Assembly (NCBI RefSeq): GCF_042665155.1
Contig: NZ_JBHTCG010000007.1
Span: 248,001-312,000 of the forward strand
DNA from: Sphaerisporangium rhizosphaerae
GTDB lineage: Bacteria > Actinomycetota > Actinomycetes > Streptosporangiales > Streptosporangiaceae
Direction: 5' to 3'
Length of the DNA: 64,000 nucleotides
Shown: in pieces, positions 42,123-51,060 of the stretch
Numbering within the stretch: position 1 is the stretch's first letter
Layout of the letters: every line of letters begins with the position of its first letter
The notes under the pieces: generated by a model
Databases searched by the model: none
Told to the model about the DNA's origin: nothing
What the model saw: the letters and a program-made list of their open reading frames with translations, nothing else
Program-made: the position numbers and the translations under genes

Positions 42123-42348
42123 TGGCAAAGGCTATCCGCGCGGATCTCCGCCAAGATCCGCGTGCCGGGAAAGAGGTGGCCAAGGGATGGCAAACTCCCC
42201 CGGCGCGGGCCGGGGCGCCACGCCACCGGACCCTAGCGTCCGGCGTGCCGGATCACCGATCCGGCCGCCGGAGGGTTGGGGTCTCCCCCTGGGGATCACC
42301 GACCGCTACGGTGTGCGGCAGCAACCTTTTAATACCGAGTGTGGGGTT

Positions 42349-43710
42349 ATGGCGCCGAAAGCCTGGCGGGCCTGTCTGTCCTTACCGTTGACCTCCGTGC
42401 TGCTCGCCACCCCGGCGTCGGCCGCCTCGCTTCCCGTGGAGCGCTCGAACGCCGCCGCCGCCGCCGCGCCGCGGGCGGCGTCCGGGACCGGCGGCGCCGG
42501 CGCGGCTCTGGAACGCTCCGCCGCCGGCCGGGCCTTCTACGTGGACTCCCGCGAGGGGGACGACGACGCGCCGGGCACCTCGCCGGGCAAGGCCTGGCGG
42601 TCGCTGGAGCGGGCGGGGGAGGCCCGGCTGCGCCCGGGGGACACGCTGCTGCTGAGGCGGGGCGGCCGGTGGAAGGGCACGCTGAGGCTGGAGGCGGACG
42701 GCACCGCCCGGCGTCCGATCACCGTCGGGGCCTACGGCAAGGGCGGGCGGCCGAAGATCAGCGGGCGTGATGACGACTGCGTGGTGGTCGCCGGGTCCTA
42801 CCTGCGGGTGTCGGAGGTGCGGGCGAGCGACTGCGGATGGGCGGGCTTCCGCGTGGACGGCCGCCACAACGACCTGTGGGACGTGTACGCCGACCGCAAC
42901 GTCGCCGGGGTGTGGATGACCGCGCGCGGCGGGCGCAACGTCCTGCGCAACAGCCAGATGGTGGGCAACGACCGGATGAGCGTCGACGACGCCGAGCCCG
43001 ACAACGACTCGGGCGCGTTCGGCGTGCTGCTCAACGGCGACGACAACCGTGTGATCGGCAACCTGATCTCCGGCAGCTACGCCAGGAGCCAGGACTACGT
43101 GACCGACGGCGCGGCCGTGGAGGTGTACGACGGCGACCGCAACCTGGTGGCGCACAACGTCGCCAGGGACAACGAGACCTTCACCGAGCTCGGCCACCGG
43201 CCCGGCGGGACCGCCGACGGGAACCTGTTCGCCAACAACGTGGTGACCTCCTCGCGTCCCCGGGGATCGTTCCTGATCACCCGGGGGCCCGGGCACATCG
43301 TCGGCCCGGTCAGGGGCACGGTCGCGGTCAACAACTCGGTGTACCTTCCCGCGCGCCGGACCATCGGCTTCTCCTGTGCCGACGGCTGCGGCAAGAAGAT
43401 CCTCAGGTTGCGCAACAACGCGATCAAGGTGGGCGGCCTCGTCGGGTTCGAGGACGCCTCGGGGATCGACGACGCGGGCGGGGTCTACGACGGCAGGATC
43501 AAGGACTTCAAGCCCGGCCACCGCTCCATCCACGCGGACCCGCGCTTCGCCGGCCGTCGTGACCTGCGGCTTCGTCCGGGGTCACCCGCCATCGGGCAGG
43601 GTGTGCCGCTCGGGGCATCCTGGTACGGCGGGGCCTCCATGGCCCACGACGCGGCGGGGCGGACGATCCGGCGATCGAAGAACCCGGACGCGGGCGCCTA
43701 TCAATACTGA
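42349..43710 (+). CDS. Secreted right-handed beta-helix protein
   Basis: A 453-residue exported protein. Signal peptide of about 25 residues (LSLPLTSVLLATPASA), an Ala-rich spacer, then FYVDSREGDDDAPGTSPGKAW, the usual opening of parallel beta-helix polysaccharide lyase-like proteins. Repeating coils rich in Asn and Asp follow (NDLWDVYADRNVAGVWM, NVLRNSQMVGNDRM, DNRVIGNLISGSY, NLFANNVVTS). Such proteins bind or cleave acidic polysaccharides, but no catalytic set can be named. TAATAC (42330-42335) could be its -10. The start is 227 bp from the divergent histidine kinase. Confidence 0.85.
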   Translation: MAPKAWRACLSLPLTSVLLATPASAASLPVERSNAAAAAAPRAASGTGGAGAALERSAAGRAFYVDSREGDDDAPGTSPGKAWRSLERAGEARLRPGDTLLLRRGGRWKGTLRLEADGTARRPITVGAYGKGGRPKISGRDDDCVVVAGSYLRVSEVRASDCGWAGFRVDGRHNDLWDVYADRNVAGVWMTARGGRNVLRNSQMVGNDRMSVDDAEPDNDSGAFGVLLNGDDNRVIGNLISGSYARSQDYVTDGAAVEVYDGDRNLVAHNVARDNETFTELGHRPGGTADGNLFANNVVTSSRPRGSFLITRGPGHIVGPVRGTVAVNNSVYLPARRTIGFSCADGCGKKILRLRNNAIKVGGLVGFEDASGIDDAGGVYDGRIKDFKPGHRSIHADPRFAGRRDLRLRPGSPAIGQGVPLGASWYGGASMAHDAAGRTIRRSKNPDAGAYQY

Positions 43711-43840
43711 ATTGGATTTATTTCCTACATATCTCCGGAACATCGGTGAAACCTACATCCGACACCCTGTGTGGCGAGGGGCCGCGGATGAAACAAAACA
43801 GGAGGTCGGCACGCATGCGTGGCCCGGCTGGACATGAGAG

Positions 43841-44476
43841 GTGGTGGTGAAGGTGCTGAGAGTTCGGGTGTCGCTCCCTGACCGCCCGGGGGTCCTCGGA
43901 CAGGTCGCCCGGGCGTTCGGAGTGCTCGGCGCGGACATCTTGCAGGTCACGGTCCTGGAGCGCGAGGCGGGCCGTGCGGTCGACGACTTCACCGTGTCCT
44001 GGCCGGGCGGCTTCGCCGCCGACGAGCTGCGCGACCGCCTGTCCGTCGTGCCGGGGGTGCGCATCGAGGGCGTGTGGCCGACCAGGGAGGTGCCCGGCGC
44101 GAGCCCCGACTACGACCTGCTCGGACACGTCGTCACCGACGCCGAGCGGGCCTTCGTCACGCTCGTCGACGCGGTGCCCGACCTGGTCAGCGCCGAGTGG
44201 GCCGTCGCGGTCGACTCCGGCACCGGCGCCGTCGTGCACGGCAGCTGGCAGGCTCCGGGCGTGGAGGAGATGCCCGACCTGACGCCGCTGCGGCCCTCGG
44301 CGTTCAGCGAGGGGCCGCTGCACCTGCTCAGCCTCCCGGTCAAGGCGGCGGGCCTGCACCTGGTCGTGGCACGTTCCGAAGGGCCGGCCTTCCACCAGGT
44401 CGAGCTGGACAAGGTGGTCAGAGTGGTCGAGATCATCGCCCTGCTCGCCGCGGCGGAGCCCCGCACGCTCGCCTGA
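43841..44476 (+). CDS. ACT-domain protein
   Basis: A 211-residue cytoplasmic protein. Residues 5-80 are an ACT domain: VLRVRVSLPDRPGVLGQVAR, FGVLGADILQVTVLER, DDFTVSW and, after a helix, VPGVRIEGVWPTRE, as in regulators that bind amino acids. The remaining 120 residues (FVTLVDAVPDLVSAEWAVAV, SLPVKAAGLHLVVARSEGPAF) look GAF-like. Small-ligand sensing is likely; which amino acid and which target are unknown. Three consecutive GTG codons open the gene (43841, 43844, 43847); GAGAGGTGG makes the third plausible. The preceding 130 bp are strikingly AT-rich for this window. Confidence 0.8.
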   Translation: MVVKVLRVRVSLPDRPGVLGQVARAFGVLGADILQVTVLEREAGRAVDDFTVSWPGGFAADELRDRLSVVPGVRIEGVWPTREVPGASPDYDLLGHVVTDAERAFVTLVDAVPDLVSAEWAVAVDSGTGAVVHGSWQAPGVEEMPDLTPLRPSAFSEGPLHLLSLPVKAAGLHLVVARSEGPAFHQVELDKVVRVVEIIALLAAAEPRTLA

Positions 44477-44501
44477 GGCGCGCGGCGCGGGGCGGGGGCT
44501 C

Positions 44502-45803
44502 CTACCGGCGGGGCGGGTCGATGCGGTTGCCCTGCACCGTGAAGAGCATCAGCCTGCTGAGGTCGACCGCGACGCGGCCGATCTCTCCGGCGCGCCACAC
44601 CGGGCGGGAGCCGAGCCGGACGATGATGTCGGCGCGGCGGTGGTGGCCGCTGCCCGGCGTGGGCGTGTTCTCCTCGGCGTGCGGGGGTCCTTCGCCGCCC
44701 GAGATGAAGCGCCGCATCATCGTGCGCACCCGGCCCGGGCCGTGCGCCGCGTGCCCGTTGCCGTTGCCGTTGGTGTGGCCGTTGACCCTCGCGGGGCCGG
44801 GCTCGGGCGCGACCACGGCCGGGATGCCCACCTCCAGGTAGGCCAGCCACTCGTGGCCGTGGTACTCCAGCGCCCGCACCCTGCCGGTGAAGTGCGGCCC
44901 GTCGGCGCCCTCGGGGATCGGCGTGAGCCCGTCCGGCCGGATGCCCACGATGATCTGGCTGCCGGTGTGCTGGGAGACGGCGTACGCGCGGGGGTCGGTC
45001 CACGGCATCGTGATGTTGTGCAGGCCGAAGTCGAGCGAGATGTACTGGTTCTGTGGGGTCCGCACCGTCGCCGACAGCAGGTTCAGCTGCTGTGAGCTGA
45101 GAAAGGCCGCCACGAAGGCGGTGGCGGGGTCGTTGTAGATCTGCCCGGGGGTCCCCACGTCCTGCAGGACGCCGCGGTTCATGATGGCGATGCGGTCGGC
45201 CAGCGTGAGCGCCTCGACCTGGTCGTGCGTGACGTAGATCGTCGTGACGCCGAGCGCCCGCACCAGCGAGGAGATCTCCATGCGCAGTTCGGTGCGCATC
45301 CCGGCGTCGAGGTTGGACAGCGGCTCGTCCATCAGGAACAGCGAGGGCTGCCGGACGATGGCCCTGCCCATCGCCACCCGCTGGCGCTGCCCGCCGGAGA
45401 GCGTTCCAGGCCGGCGGTCCAGCGTCTCGTCGATGTGCAGGGCGCGGGAGAGCTCGACCACCCGCTCCCTGACCATGTTCGGATCGGCCTTGGCGATCTC
45501 CAGGGGGAAGGAGATGTTGCCCCGGACGGTGCGGTGAGGGTACAGAGCGCCGTTCTGGAAGACCATCGCCACATCGCGGTCGCGCGGGGCGAGGTCGTTG
45601 GCGTGCTTCCCGTCGAGATAGAGATCGCCGGCGGTGATCTCCTCCAGCCCGGCGATCATGCGCAACAGCGTGGACTTCCCGCATCCGGACGGCCCGAGCA
45701 GGACGAGCAACTCGCCCTCTTCCGCGCGCAGGCTCATGCGATCGACCGCGAGATGCCCCCCCGGGTACACCTTCGTCACGCTGTCGAGAACGACGGTACT
45801 CAT
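44502..45803 (-). CDS. msiK: Multiple-sugar importer ATPase MsiK-like
   Basis: ATP-binding subunit shared by CUT1 sugar importers, 433 residues. Walker A GPSGCGKST, Q loop VFQNGALYPH, signature LSGGQRQRVAMGRA, Walker B LFLMDEPLSNLD, then the C-terminal MOI/TOBE regulatory domain (IIVGIRPDGLTPI). It would energise MalFG next to it and, since cebEFG has no ATPase of its own, CebFG as well. An insert of about 60 residues near 345-405, with NGHTNGNGNGHAAHG, breaks the last TOBE part and makes it longer than the usual 370-380. It is divergent from malE. GGAGG lies 11 bases before the ATG. Confidence 0.92.
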   Translation of the reverse strand: MSTVVLDSVTKVYPGGHLAVDRMSLRAEEGELLVLLGPSGCGKSTLLRMIAGLEEITAGDLYLDGKHANDLAPRDRDVAMVFQNGALYPHRTVRGNISFPLEIAKADPNMVRERVVELSRALHIDETLDRRPGTLSGGQRQRVAMGRAIVRQPSLFLMDEPLSNLDAGMRTELRMEISSLVRALGVTTIYVTHDQVEALTLADRIAIMNRGVLQDVGTPGQIYNDPATAFVAAFLSSQQLNLLSATVRTPQNQYISLDFGLHNITMPWTDPRAYAVSQHTGSQIIVGIRPDGLTPIPEGADGPHFTGRVRALEYHGHEWLAYLEVGIPAVVAPEPGPARVNGHTNGNGNGHAAHGPGRVRTMMRRFISGGEGPPHAEENTPTPGSGHHRRADIIVRLGSRPVWRAGEIGRVAVDLSRLMLFTVQGNRIDPPRR

Positions 45804-46085
45804 CGTCACTCGTTCCTCCCGGGCATCAGAACCCGGATCCCAGCCGTCATTGTGATTGATGAGGTAGTACATCGCGTCCCGGGCCGCCGTGTCCATACGT
45901 GTCGTAATAAATCGCTCATGCGCTGGTTACTTGACCGTTGCCTCGTGGCCGACGTCAGGACGTGTGCAAACACCCGCTGGGAAAGGCGTCCGCGAGGCGT
46001 CCTTCGGCCGGTGGCGACGCGCGTCACTCGTCCGCCCGTTCTCTGGTAATGCCGATGCAATGACGGACGTGTCACAATTTGCAGC
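45804..46085. other. msiK-malE divergent intergenic region
   Basis: No gene. It is less GC-rich around 45890-45930 (TAATAAATCG), where the msiK promoter probably lies. The malE control elements are at its right end. Confidence 0.5.
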
Positions 46086-46131
46086 AACTTTCCGAAAGGT
46101 CTTTCATGTCAGTTCACACGCCTGTTACGTT
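46086..46131 (+). promoter_or_regulatory. Candidate malE operator and promoter
   Basis: The palindrome CTTTCCGAAAG (46088-46098) is directly followed by TTTCAT (46102-46107) and TACGTT (46126-46131), 18 bp apart, a possible promoter. MalR, encoded at 51061, is the natural candidate to bind. A hairpin in the leader (CCGCCACC with GGTGGCGG, about 46152-46174) lies before the ribosome site. Confidence 0.4.
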
Positions 46132-46218
46132 CCGCGTACCCGGTGGACGCCGCCACCGCTCGGGGGGTGGCGGGCGTCCCGGTCTCATGGCAATGGAGCT
46201 GAGCAAGGAGTGCACACA

Positions 46219-47517
46219 ATGCGGCGAGGCATCTCGGCAGCGGCGGCAGCCGCGGCGCTCGCGCTGGCGGTTTCCGCCTGCGGCGGCCAGGACACCCCCA
46301 CCCCGTCGGCCGCCCCGGCCAAGAGCGCCGACGCCTCGGCCGTCTCCGGAGAGGTGACGTGGTGGGACACCTCCGACGCCACCAACGAGGGGCCCGTCTT
46401 CCAGGACCTGATCAAGGACTTCCAGGCCAAGTACCCCAAGATCAAGGTCAACTACGTCAACGTGCCCTTCGCCGACGCGCAGAACAAGTTCAAGACCGCG
46501 GCGCAGAGCGGCTCGGGCGCGCCCGATGTGCTGCGCGCCGAGGTCGGCTGGGTCGCCGAGTTCGCCTCCCTGGGCTACCTGGCCCCGCTGGAGGGCACCC
46601 CCGCCCTCGACAAGCCGGAGGACTTCCTCGCCAGCCCCGCGAGCAGCGGGAAGTACAACGGCAAGACCTACGCCGTGCCACAGGTCACCGACACCCTCGG
46701 CCTGCTCTACAACAAGGAGCTGCTGAAGAAGGCCGGCCACGACGCGCCGCCGAAGACCTTCCAGGAGCTCAAGCAGGTCGCACTGGACGTCAAGTCCAAG
46801 GCCGGCGCCGACGGCCTGGCCCTCAACGTGGACGCCTACTTCCTGCTGCCGTTCATCTACGGCGAGGGCGGCGACCTGCTCGACGTCGCGAGCAAGAAGA
46901 TCACCGTCGCCTCGCCGCAGTCCACCGCGGGCGTGAAGATCGTCGAGGACCTGATCACGTCCGGCGCCGCGGCCAAGCCGGCCATCCAGGACAGCTACAC
47001 CAACGCCGAGACCGCCTTCAAGGAAGGCAAGGTCGCGATGATCTTCAACGGGCCGTGGTCGAACACCGACAACCTCGGCGGCAAGGTCTTCAAGGACAAG
47101 CCCGACAACTTCGGCATCGCCCCGGTGCCGTCCGGCTCGGCCAAGGCCGGTTCCCCCACCGGCGGCCACGACTACGCGGTGTACGCCGGCTCCAAGAACC
47201 TGGACGCCTCCTACCTGTTCGTCCAGTTCATGGACTCCGCCGAGAGCCAGGCCAAGGTCGCGGGCAAGCTCGGCCTGCTGCCCGCCCGCCAGTCCGCCTA
47301 CGCCATGCCCGACGCCCAGGCCAACGACATGATCGCCAAGTGGAAGGAGCCCATGGCCTCCGCGGTCGAGCGTCCCTGGATCCCCGAGGGCGGCCAGCTG
47401 TTCCAGCCGCTGCTGGAGGGCTACCAGAAGATCGCCGCCGGCCAGAAGGGCACCGACGCGGCGCTGCAGGACGTCGCCAAGGCCTACCAGGGCATCCTCA
47501 AGGGCTGGAGCCTGTGA
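46219..47517 (+). CDS. malE: Maltose/alpha-glucoside-binding lipoprotein
   Basis: Extracellular binding lipoprotein of 432 residues. Lipobox AVSAC with Cys21, a Pro/Ser/Ala tether, then the family 1 solute-binding fold: EVTWWDTSDATNEGPVF, APDVLRAEVGWVAEFA, GKTYAVPQVTDTLGLLYNKE, KVAMIFNGPWS and the aromatic-rich end RPWIPEGGQLF. It resembles the actinomycete maltose/maltodextrin proteins rather than CebE. AAGGAG eight bases before the ATG fixes the start. It heads malE-malF-malG-aglA-malR. Confidence 0.92.
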   Translation: MRRGISAAAAAAALALAVSACGGQDTPTPSAAPAKSADASAVSGEVTWWDTSDATNEGPVFQDLIKDFQAKYPKIKVNYVNVPFADAQNKFKTAAQSGSGAPDVLRAEVGWVAEFASLGYLAPLEGTPALDKPEDFLASPASSGKYNGKTYAVPQVTDTLGLLYNKELLKKAGHDAPPKTFQELKQVALDVKSKAGADGLALNVDAYFLLPFIYGEGGDLLDVASKKITVASPQSTAGVKIVEDLITSGAAAKPAIQDSYTNAETAFKEGKVAMIFNGPWSNTDNLGGKVFKDKPDNFGIAPVPSGSAKAGSPTGGHDYAVYAGSKNLDASYLFVQFMDSAESQAKVAGKLGLLPARQSAYAMPDAQANDMIAKWKEPMASAVERPWIPEGGQLFQPLLEGYQKIAAGQKGTDAALQDVAKAYQGILKGWSL

Positions 47518-47520
47518 CCC

Positions 47521-48516
47521 ATGACGACGCAGGTCGTTGACGGCACGGCCGCGGGCGCACCGTCCCGCGGCCGGGCCCGCCGTCCCCGGCGCGAGGGCGG
47601 CGCGGGGCGGTTCCTCGCGCGCCACTGGTACGCGTGGGCGATGTGCGCCCCGGTGGTCATCGTCACCCTCGTGCTGATCGGCTACCCGCTGGTGCGCGGC
47701 CTCTACCTGTCGCTCACCGACGCGACCGAGGCCAACATGGGCCGCACCATCGGCATGAACGTCATCCCCTCGACCTACGAGTTCGTCGGCCTGTCCAACT
47801 ACGCCGACATCGTCACCTCCAGCGAGTTCCTGTCCCGGCTCGGCTGGACGGTCACCTGGACCGTCGTCTGCGTCGCCCTGCACTACGGCATCGGCCTCGG
47901 CCTCGCCCTGCTCCTCAACCGGCCGATGCGGCTGCGCTCGCTCTACCGCATGCTGCTGGTGCTGCCGTGGGCCGTGCCGGCGTTCGTGTCGGCCTTCATC
48001 TGGCGCTACCTGCTCAACGGCGAGTTCGGCGTCGTCAACGCGATGCTCCGGGCGGCCGGCCTGGCCGGGGTCGACTGGCTGGACGACCCGCTGTGGGCCA
48101 AGGCCTCGGTCATCGCCGTCAACGTCTGGCTCGGCGTGCCGTTCATGATGCTCGCCCTGCTCGGCGGGCTCCAGGCCATCCCGCGCGAGCTGTACGAGGC
48201 GGCCGAGGTGGACGGCGCGACGCCCTGGCAGCGCTTCCGGCACATCACCCTGCCGGGCCTTCGGCCGGTGTCCAGCACGGTCGTGCTGCTCGGCACCATC
48301 TGGACCTTCAACCAGTTCCCCGTCATCTTCCTGGTCACCAGGGGCGGCCCCGGCGGGTCCAGCGAGATCCTCGTCACCTACGCCTACCGGCAGGCGTTCG
48401 AGGGCATCCGCAACTACTCGGGTTCGGCGGCGTGGGGCGTGCTCATCCTGGTCCTGCTCGTCGTCCTGGCCGTCGTCTACCGCCGGGCGCTGCGCCGGCA
48501 GGGGGAGGCATGGTGA
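47521..48516 (+). CDS. malF: Alpha-glucoside ABC transporter permease MalF
   Basis: First membrane subunit of the importer, 331 residues. A basic N-terminus (SRGRARRPRREGG) precedes six or more helices (first: AWAMCAPVVIVTLVLIGYPL) and the EAA loop YEAAEVDGATPWQRFRHITL that contacts MsiK. It starts three bases after the malE stop, with GGAG about ten bases ahead, and overlaps malG. Normal length for the CUT1 class. Confidence 0.93.
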   Translation: MTTQVVDGTAAGAPSRGRARRPRREGGAGRFLARHWYAWAMCAPVVIVTLVLIGYPLVRGLYLSLTDATEANMGRTIGMNVIPSTYEFVGLSNYADIVTSSEFLSRLGWTVTWTVVCVALHYGIGLGLALLLNRPMRLRSLYRMLLVLPWAVPAFVSAFIWRYLLNGEFGVVNAMLRAAGLAGVDWLDDPLWAKASVIAVNVWLGVPFMMLALLGGLQAIPRELYEAAEVDGATPWQRFRHITLPGLRPVSSTVVLLGTIWTFNQFPVIFLVTRGGPGGSSEILVTYAYRQAFEGIRNYSGSAAWGVLILVLLVVLAVVYRRALRRQGEAW

Positions 48517-49385
48517 GCACGCTCACCCCGGCGGGCGGCACGCGCCCGCGCGGCCGCGAGAGCCGCGGCCCCGGCAGGTCACTGGCCCTGCACGCCACGC
48601 TGATCGCCGCGAGCGTCATCGCGGTCTTCCCGGTCCTGTGGCTGGTGCTGACCTCGATCAAGCCCAGGGACGCCTGGCAGTCCTCCACGGTGGAGCTGTT
48701 CAACAGCCCGAGCCTGTCCAACTACGCCCAGGTGCTCGGCCAGACCGCCTTCCCGCGCTGGCTGTTCAACTCGCTGCTGGTCGCGGCGATGACCACCGTC
48801 CTCGGGGTGGTGCTCGCGGCCACCACCGGCTACGCGGTCAGCCGCTTCCGCTTTCCCGGCTACCGGTCGATCATGTGGATGCTGCTGGTCACGCAGATGT
48901 TCCCCGTGGCGATCCTGATCGTGCCCATCTACAACCTGCTCGCCGGCCTGGGGCTGATCAACCAGTTCCCCGGCCTGGTCATCGCCTACCTGACCTCGAC
49001 CGTGCCGTTCTGCGCCTGGATGATGAAGGGCTACTTCGACACCGTCCCGGCCGAGATCGACGAGGCGGGACGGGTGGACGGGCTGACGCCCTTCGGCACG
49101 TTCTGGCGGCTGATCCTCCCGCTGTCCAGGCCGGGCCTGGCCGTCGCGGCCTTCTACTCCTTCATCACCGCCTGGGCGGAGGTCGCCTACGCGACCGCGT
49201 TCATGACCGGCGACGACAAGTACACGCTGGCGGTCGGGCTCGGGCAGTTCGTCGGCCAGCACAAGGCCGAGTGGGGCCTGCTCACCGCGTCCTCGGTGCT
49301 GATCGCCGTGCCGGCCGCGGTGGTCTTCCTGCTCGTCCAGCGCCACCTGGTCACCGGCCTCACCGCCGGGGCGACGAAGTCCTGA
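48510..49385 (+). CDS. malG: Alpha-glucoside ABC transporter permease MalG
   Basis: Second membrane subunit, 291 residues. Six helices (first: LHATLIAASVIAVFPVLWLV) and EAA loop DEAGRVDGLTPFGTFWRLIL. The gene overlaps malF by seven bases. GGGGGAGG sits directly before the ATG at 48510, which is tight; the GTG one codon later (48513) has somewhat better spacing and may be the real start. With MalE, MalF and MsiK it forms the maltose/alpha-glucoside importer. Confidence 0.93.
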   Translation: MVSTLTPAGGTRPRGRESRGPGRSLALHATLIAASVIAVFPVLWLVLTSIKPRDAWQSSTVELFNSPSLSNYAQVLGQTAFPRWLFNSLLVAAMTTVLGVVLAATTGYAVSRFRFPGYRSIMWMLLVTQMFPVAILIVPIYNLLAGLGLINQFPGLVIAYLTSTVPFCAWMMKGYFDTVPAEIDEAGRVDGLTPFGTFWRLILPLSRPGLAVAAFYSFITAWAEVAYATAFMTGDDKYTLAVGLGQFVGQHKAEWGLLTASSVLIAVPAAVVFLLVQRHLVTGLTAGATKS

Positions 49386-49433
49386 CCCTCATGGTGGTAT
49401 CGGTCCTGAAATTTCGGAGAATCGGGGATCCCA

Positions 49434-51050
49434 ATGACCGACGTCGTCCGTGAAGCCCGCCCCGTCAAGGCGGCCACCCGGTGGTGGCGGGACGCGGTGA
49501 TCTACCAGGTCTACGTGCGCAGCTTCGCCGACGGCAACGGCGACGGCGTCGGCGACCTGCTCGGCGTGCGCAGCCGGCTGGACTACCTGGCCGAGCTCGG
49601 CGTGGACGCCCTGTGGCTCACCCCCTTCTACACCTCTCCCATGGCCGACTTCGGCTACGACGTCGCCGACTACCGCGACGTCGACCCGATCTTCGGCACG
49701 CTCGCCGACGCCGAGGCCCTCATCCGGGACGCCCACCGGCACGGGATGCGGGTCATCATCGACGTGGTGCCCAACCACACCTCCGACCGCCACGCCTGGT
49801 TCCTCGAGGCCGTCCAGGCGGGCCCCGGCGCCCCCGCCCGCGACCGCTACATCTTCCGTCCCGGCAGGGGCGAGGCCGGCGAGCTGCCCCCCAACGACTG
49901 GGAGTCGGTGTTCGGCGGCCCGGCGTGGACGCGGCTGCCCGACGGCGAGTGGTACCTGCACCTGTTCGCCCCCGAGCAGCCCGACCTCAACTGGGACGCC
50001 CCCGAGGTCCACGCCGAGTTCGAGGCCATCCTGCGCTTCTGGCTGGACCTCGGCGTCGACGGGTTCCGCATCGACGTCGCCCACGGCATGGTCAAGGCCG
50101 CCGGGCTGCCCGACATCGGGTCGGCCGGGCAGATCGAGCTGCTCGGCACCGCCGTCCTGCCGTACTTCGACCAGGACGGCGTCCACGAGATCCACCGCAC
50201 CTGGCGCCGGGTGCTGGACTCCTACGACGGCGAGCGCATCGGCGTCGCCGAGGCGTGGGCGCCCTCGCAGGAGCGCCTGGCCCGCTACGTGCGTCCCGAC
50301 GAGCTGCACCAGGCGTTCAACTTCCACTTCCTGAAGGCTCCCTGGGACGCCGGCCGGCTGCGCGCGGTCATCGACGAGTCGCTGGCCACCGTCGGCCCCG
50401 TCGGGGCCCCGCCCACCTGGGTGCTGTCCAACCACGACGTCAAGCGGCACCTCACCCGCTACGGCGGCGGCGAGACCGGCCTGCGCCGCGCCCGCGCGGC
50501 GGCCCTGCTGATGCTCGCCCTGCCCGGGTCCGCCTACGTCTACCAGGGCGAGGAGCTCGGACTACCCGAAGTGCTCGACCTGCCGGACGAGGTCTGCCAG
50601 GACCCGCAGCGGCTGCGCCACCCCGACGACGGCCGCGACGGCTGCCGCGTCCCCATTCCCTGGGCCCACTCCGAGCCGCCGTTCGGGTTCAGCCCGCCCG
50701 GCATCCAGGACACCTGGCTGCCCGTCCCGGCGTCCTGGGGCCCGCTCAGCGTGGAGGCCCAGCTCGGCGACCCCGCCTCGACGCTGCGGCTGTACCGGGA
50801 GGCGCTGCGGCTGCGGCGCGATCGCCCCGAGCTCGGCGACGGCGGCCTCACCTGGCACGAGTCACCCGCGGGGACGCTGACCTTCACCCGGGACGGCGCC
50901 TTCGCCTGCACGGTCAACGCCACCGGCGACCCCGTGGAGCTGCCCAGGCCCGGCGCCCTGCTGCTGGCGAGCGGCCCGGTGACCGTGGAGGGCGGCGTCG
51001 CGCTGATGGCGCCGGACTGCGCGGCGTGGTGGGCCCTCGGCGATGCGTAA
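49434..51050 (+). CDS. aglA: GH13 alpha-glucosidase
   Basis: Cytoplasmic family 13 hydrolase of 538 residues that splits imported maltose and malto-oligosaccharides to glucose. Regions: DVVPNHTS, GFRIDVAHG with nucleophile Asp214, IGVAEAWAP with acid/base Glu273, and LSNHD with Asp335. No signal peptide. The motif VVPNHTSDRHAWF and QPDLNW are those of the oligo-1,6/alpha-glucosidase branch. GGGGA precedes the ATG. Its position after malEFG and before malR matches the Streptomyces malEFG-aglA order. Confidence 0.94.
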   Translation: MTDVVREARPVKAATRWWRDAVIYQVYVRSFADGNGDGVGDLLGVRSRLDYLAELGVDALWLTPFYTSPMADFGYDVADYRDVDPIFGTLADAEALIRDAHRHGMRVIIDVVPNHTSDRHAWFLEAVQAGPGAPARDRYIFRPGRGEAGELPPNDWESVFGGPAWTRLPDGEWYLHLFAPEQPDLNWDAPEVHAEFEAILRFWLDLGVDGFRIDVAHGMVKAAGLPDIGSAGQIELLGTAVLPYFDQDGVHEIHRTWRRVLDSYDGERIGVAEAWAPSQERLARYVRPDELHQAFNFHFLKAPWDAGRLRAVIDESLATVGPVGAPPTWVLSNHDVKRHLTRYGGGETGLRRARAAALLMLALPGSAYVYQGEELGLPEVLDLPDEVCQDPQRLRHPDDGRDGCRVPIPWAHSEPPFGFSPPGIQDTWLPVPASWGPLSVEAQLGDPASTLRLYREALRLRRDRPELGDGGLTWHESPAGTLTFTRDGAFACTVNATGDPVELPRPGALLLASGPVTVEGGVALMAPDCAAWWALGDA

Positions 51051-51060
51051 AGTAACGTCC

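Noticed and set aside
43711..43840. AT-rich island as a foreign insertion
   Set aside because: Only 130 bp, no repeats at its ends and no gene; more likely a promoter or terminator region.
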